Positions 29,278 to 30,106 of a stretch of 30,106 nt of DNA are shown here, piece by piece. The stretch lies in the IMG/VR virus record IMGVR_UViG_3300043543_000352, positions 1-30,106 of that record. The stretch is one strand, 5' to 3'. The number at the start of each line of letters is the position of its first letter. The first letter of the stretch is position 1. The DNA comes from a virus. The position numbers and the translations under genes were made by a program. The notes beneath the pieces are model-generated. The model did no database searches. It saw only the letters and a list, made by a program, of their open reading frames with translations, and was not told where the DNA came from.

Positions 29278-29869
29278 CATTCACCTCTACCTTGGTTGAT
29301 TGGTTTAACATATCAAACACCTCGCGCACGAGCGCGTGGATCGACGCGAGCTCACTCGCCACGCGCTGCTGGGTCGCAACCAGCGCGCTCGTCTCGCGAT
29401 GGTGCTCTTCGATCTTCGCTGACGTGTCGCGCAGCAGCACGTACATCTCGCTCAAGCGCGCTGGGATGGGCGCGAGCTGCTCCAGCAGCGCGCGTTGGTG
29501 CTCGTCGAGGCGCGCCTGGATCGCGGGCGCGACCTGCGCAATCTCAACGCTTAGCGCCTTCACGTCGACGTCGACGCCGCGCACGCTTGCGTCGAGCGAC
29601 GCCAGCGAGCTCGACGTCTCGCGCGAGGTGACGGTGATCGTCTCGTTCAAGCGCTCCATCGCCCGCAGCTGCTCGCGCGCCGCGTTTGTCTGCTCGCCAA
29701 TCGCCCCCTGGAAACCCGCCAAGACATCAATGAGCCTTCGCTGCAAATCCGTGTCGCCCCGCCGCGCGCGCAGCGCAACCAGCAATGCAAACAACGCCGC
29801 CAGCGAGAGGGTAAACCCCGCCCCCATGTCGACGATGTAGCGCGCAAAGCGCAGCGTCTCGATGTCCAC
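29135..29869 (-). CDS. Membrane-anchored coiled-coil protein (244 aa)
   Basis: GTG at 29869 has AGGAGG five bases upstream; the GTG at 29875 overlaps that site. One membrane segment near residues 14-34 (GAGFTLSLAALFALLVALRA) is followed by a long helical, heptad-like region to ~185 (LDASVRGVDVDVKALSVEIAQVAPAIQARLDEHQRALLEQL). The last ~45 residues (SSANRERDRDRGADPALERG) overlap the small membrane gene and have shadow-like composition, so the conserved part probably ends near 29280. The anchor plus periplasmic-type coiled coil recalls spanins or phage membrane rods; the role is unproven. Confidence 0.68.
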   Translation of the reverse strand: MDIETLRFARYIVDMGAGFTLSLAALFALLVALRARRGDTDLQRRLIDVLAGFQGAIGEQTNAAREQLRAMERLNETITVTSRETSSSLASLDASVRGVDVDVKALSVEIAQVAPAIQARLDEHQRALLEQLAPIPARLSEMYVLLRDTSAKIEEHHRETSALVATQQRVASELASIHALVREVFDMLNQSTKVEVNDGSSANRERDRDRGADPALERGERGADVSLDAHGAPRQSAGINPSPA

Positions 29870-29892
29870 GATCACCTCCTCACTTTAGTCTA

Positions 29893-30099
29893 CTACGTCA
29901 TCACGCAAAAGACCACACGCGCCCTGACCTCCCACGTCTGCGCCGCGAGCCCCGTCCACCGCAAGCGCAGCGCGTTGGTGGAGGTCGAGACGTCGACGTC
30001 GATCGAGACACCCACCGCGTCGGTAATCGTCGTCGTCGTGTTGTCCTCGCCCACGAGCACCGCGTTTCCCGCCGTGGGGCGGCGCGCACGCGCAAACAC
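29893..30099 (-). CDS. 68-aa structural-type protein at the window end
   Basis: Reads MFARARRPTAGNAVLVGEDN, then ITDAVGVSIDVDVSTSTNALRLRWTGLAAQTWEVRARVVF. This is a compact beta-rich pattern like small virion or fibre-associated proteins. GTG at 30099 is the start if the window ends are joined, since AAGGAG then lies nine bases upstream; otherwise it is the C-terminal piece of a longer gene open at the right edge. The stop at 29893 is 23 bases before the next start. It follows the 676-aa fibre gene in the joined map, which suits a fibre accessory protein. Confidence 0.6.
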   Translation of the reverse strand: MFARARRPTAGNAVLVGEDNTTTTITDAVGVSIDVDVSTSTNALRLRWTGLAAQTWEVRARVVFCVMT

Positions 30100-30106
30100 G
30101 CGCCGA

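Overview
The window is almost entirely the genome of a small, very GC-rich siphovirus-type (HK97-like head, long non-contractile tail) bacteriophage. The host cannot be named from sequence. Promoters fit the bacterial sigma-70 consensus, Shine-Dalgarno sites are strong (AGGAGG, AAAAGGAG), and coding is dense with many ATGA/TGATG stop-start overlaps. No integrase, lysogeny repressor, DNA polymerase or endolysin was recognised.

Layout. Bases 7-8951 are a leftward tail operon, transcribed from right to left: major tail protein, a pair of tail assembly chaperones joined by a probable -1 frameshift, tape measure, a 139-aa tail protein, a 970-aa tip/hub protein and a 676-aa fibre. Bases 8952-10366 are a control region. 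It holds operator-like palindromes, four 8-bp iterons next to an AT-rich stretch (candidate origin), one leftward 97-aa gene with its own promoter and terminator, and the start of rightward transcription. Bases 10367-19818 are rightward early/replication genes: sliding clamp, a membrane protein with a zinc-finger tail, several small unknowns, a tmRNA-like RNA, a protein with an SSB-like tip, a double-HTH protein, an AEP primase, a DnaB-type helicase, a winged-helix protein and a RusA resolvase. After a terminator, 19902-28425 are packaging and head genes: TerS, TerL, a portal-MuF fusion, a protease-scaffold-capsid fusion, a capsid accessory protein and three connector/neck proteins. Bases 28481-30099 are again leftward (68-aa protein, membrane coiled-coil protein, small membrane protein, 183-aa protein) and converge on the head genes.

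The two window ends appear to be continuous. Joined, they put an AAGGAG site left behind the fibre stop codon in front of the GTG start of the 68-aa gene. I infer a complete, circularly permuted or circularised genome of about 30.1 kb with one divergent control region and one convergent boundary.

Most notable points: (1) a 78-nt RNA at 13657-13734 that folds as the tRNA-like domain of tmRNA, including the G3-U70 alanine identity pair, but lacks the mRNA-like domain; (2) a near-identical promoter-like element in front of the major tail gene and inside the protease-capsid fusion gene; (3) GC hairpins placed directly upstream of Shine-Dalgarno sites at five genes; (4) a replicative helicase whose Walker A motif reads QRKTT instead of xGKTT.
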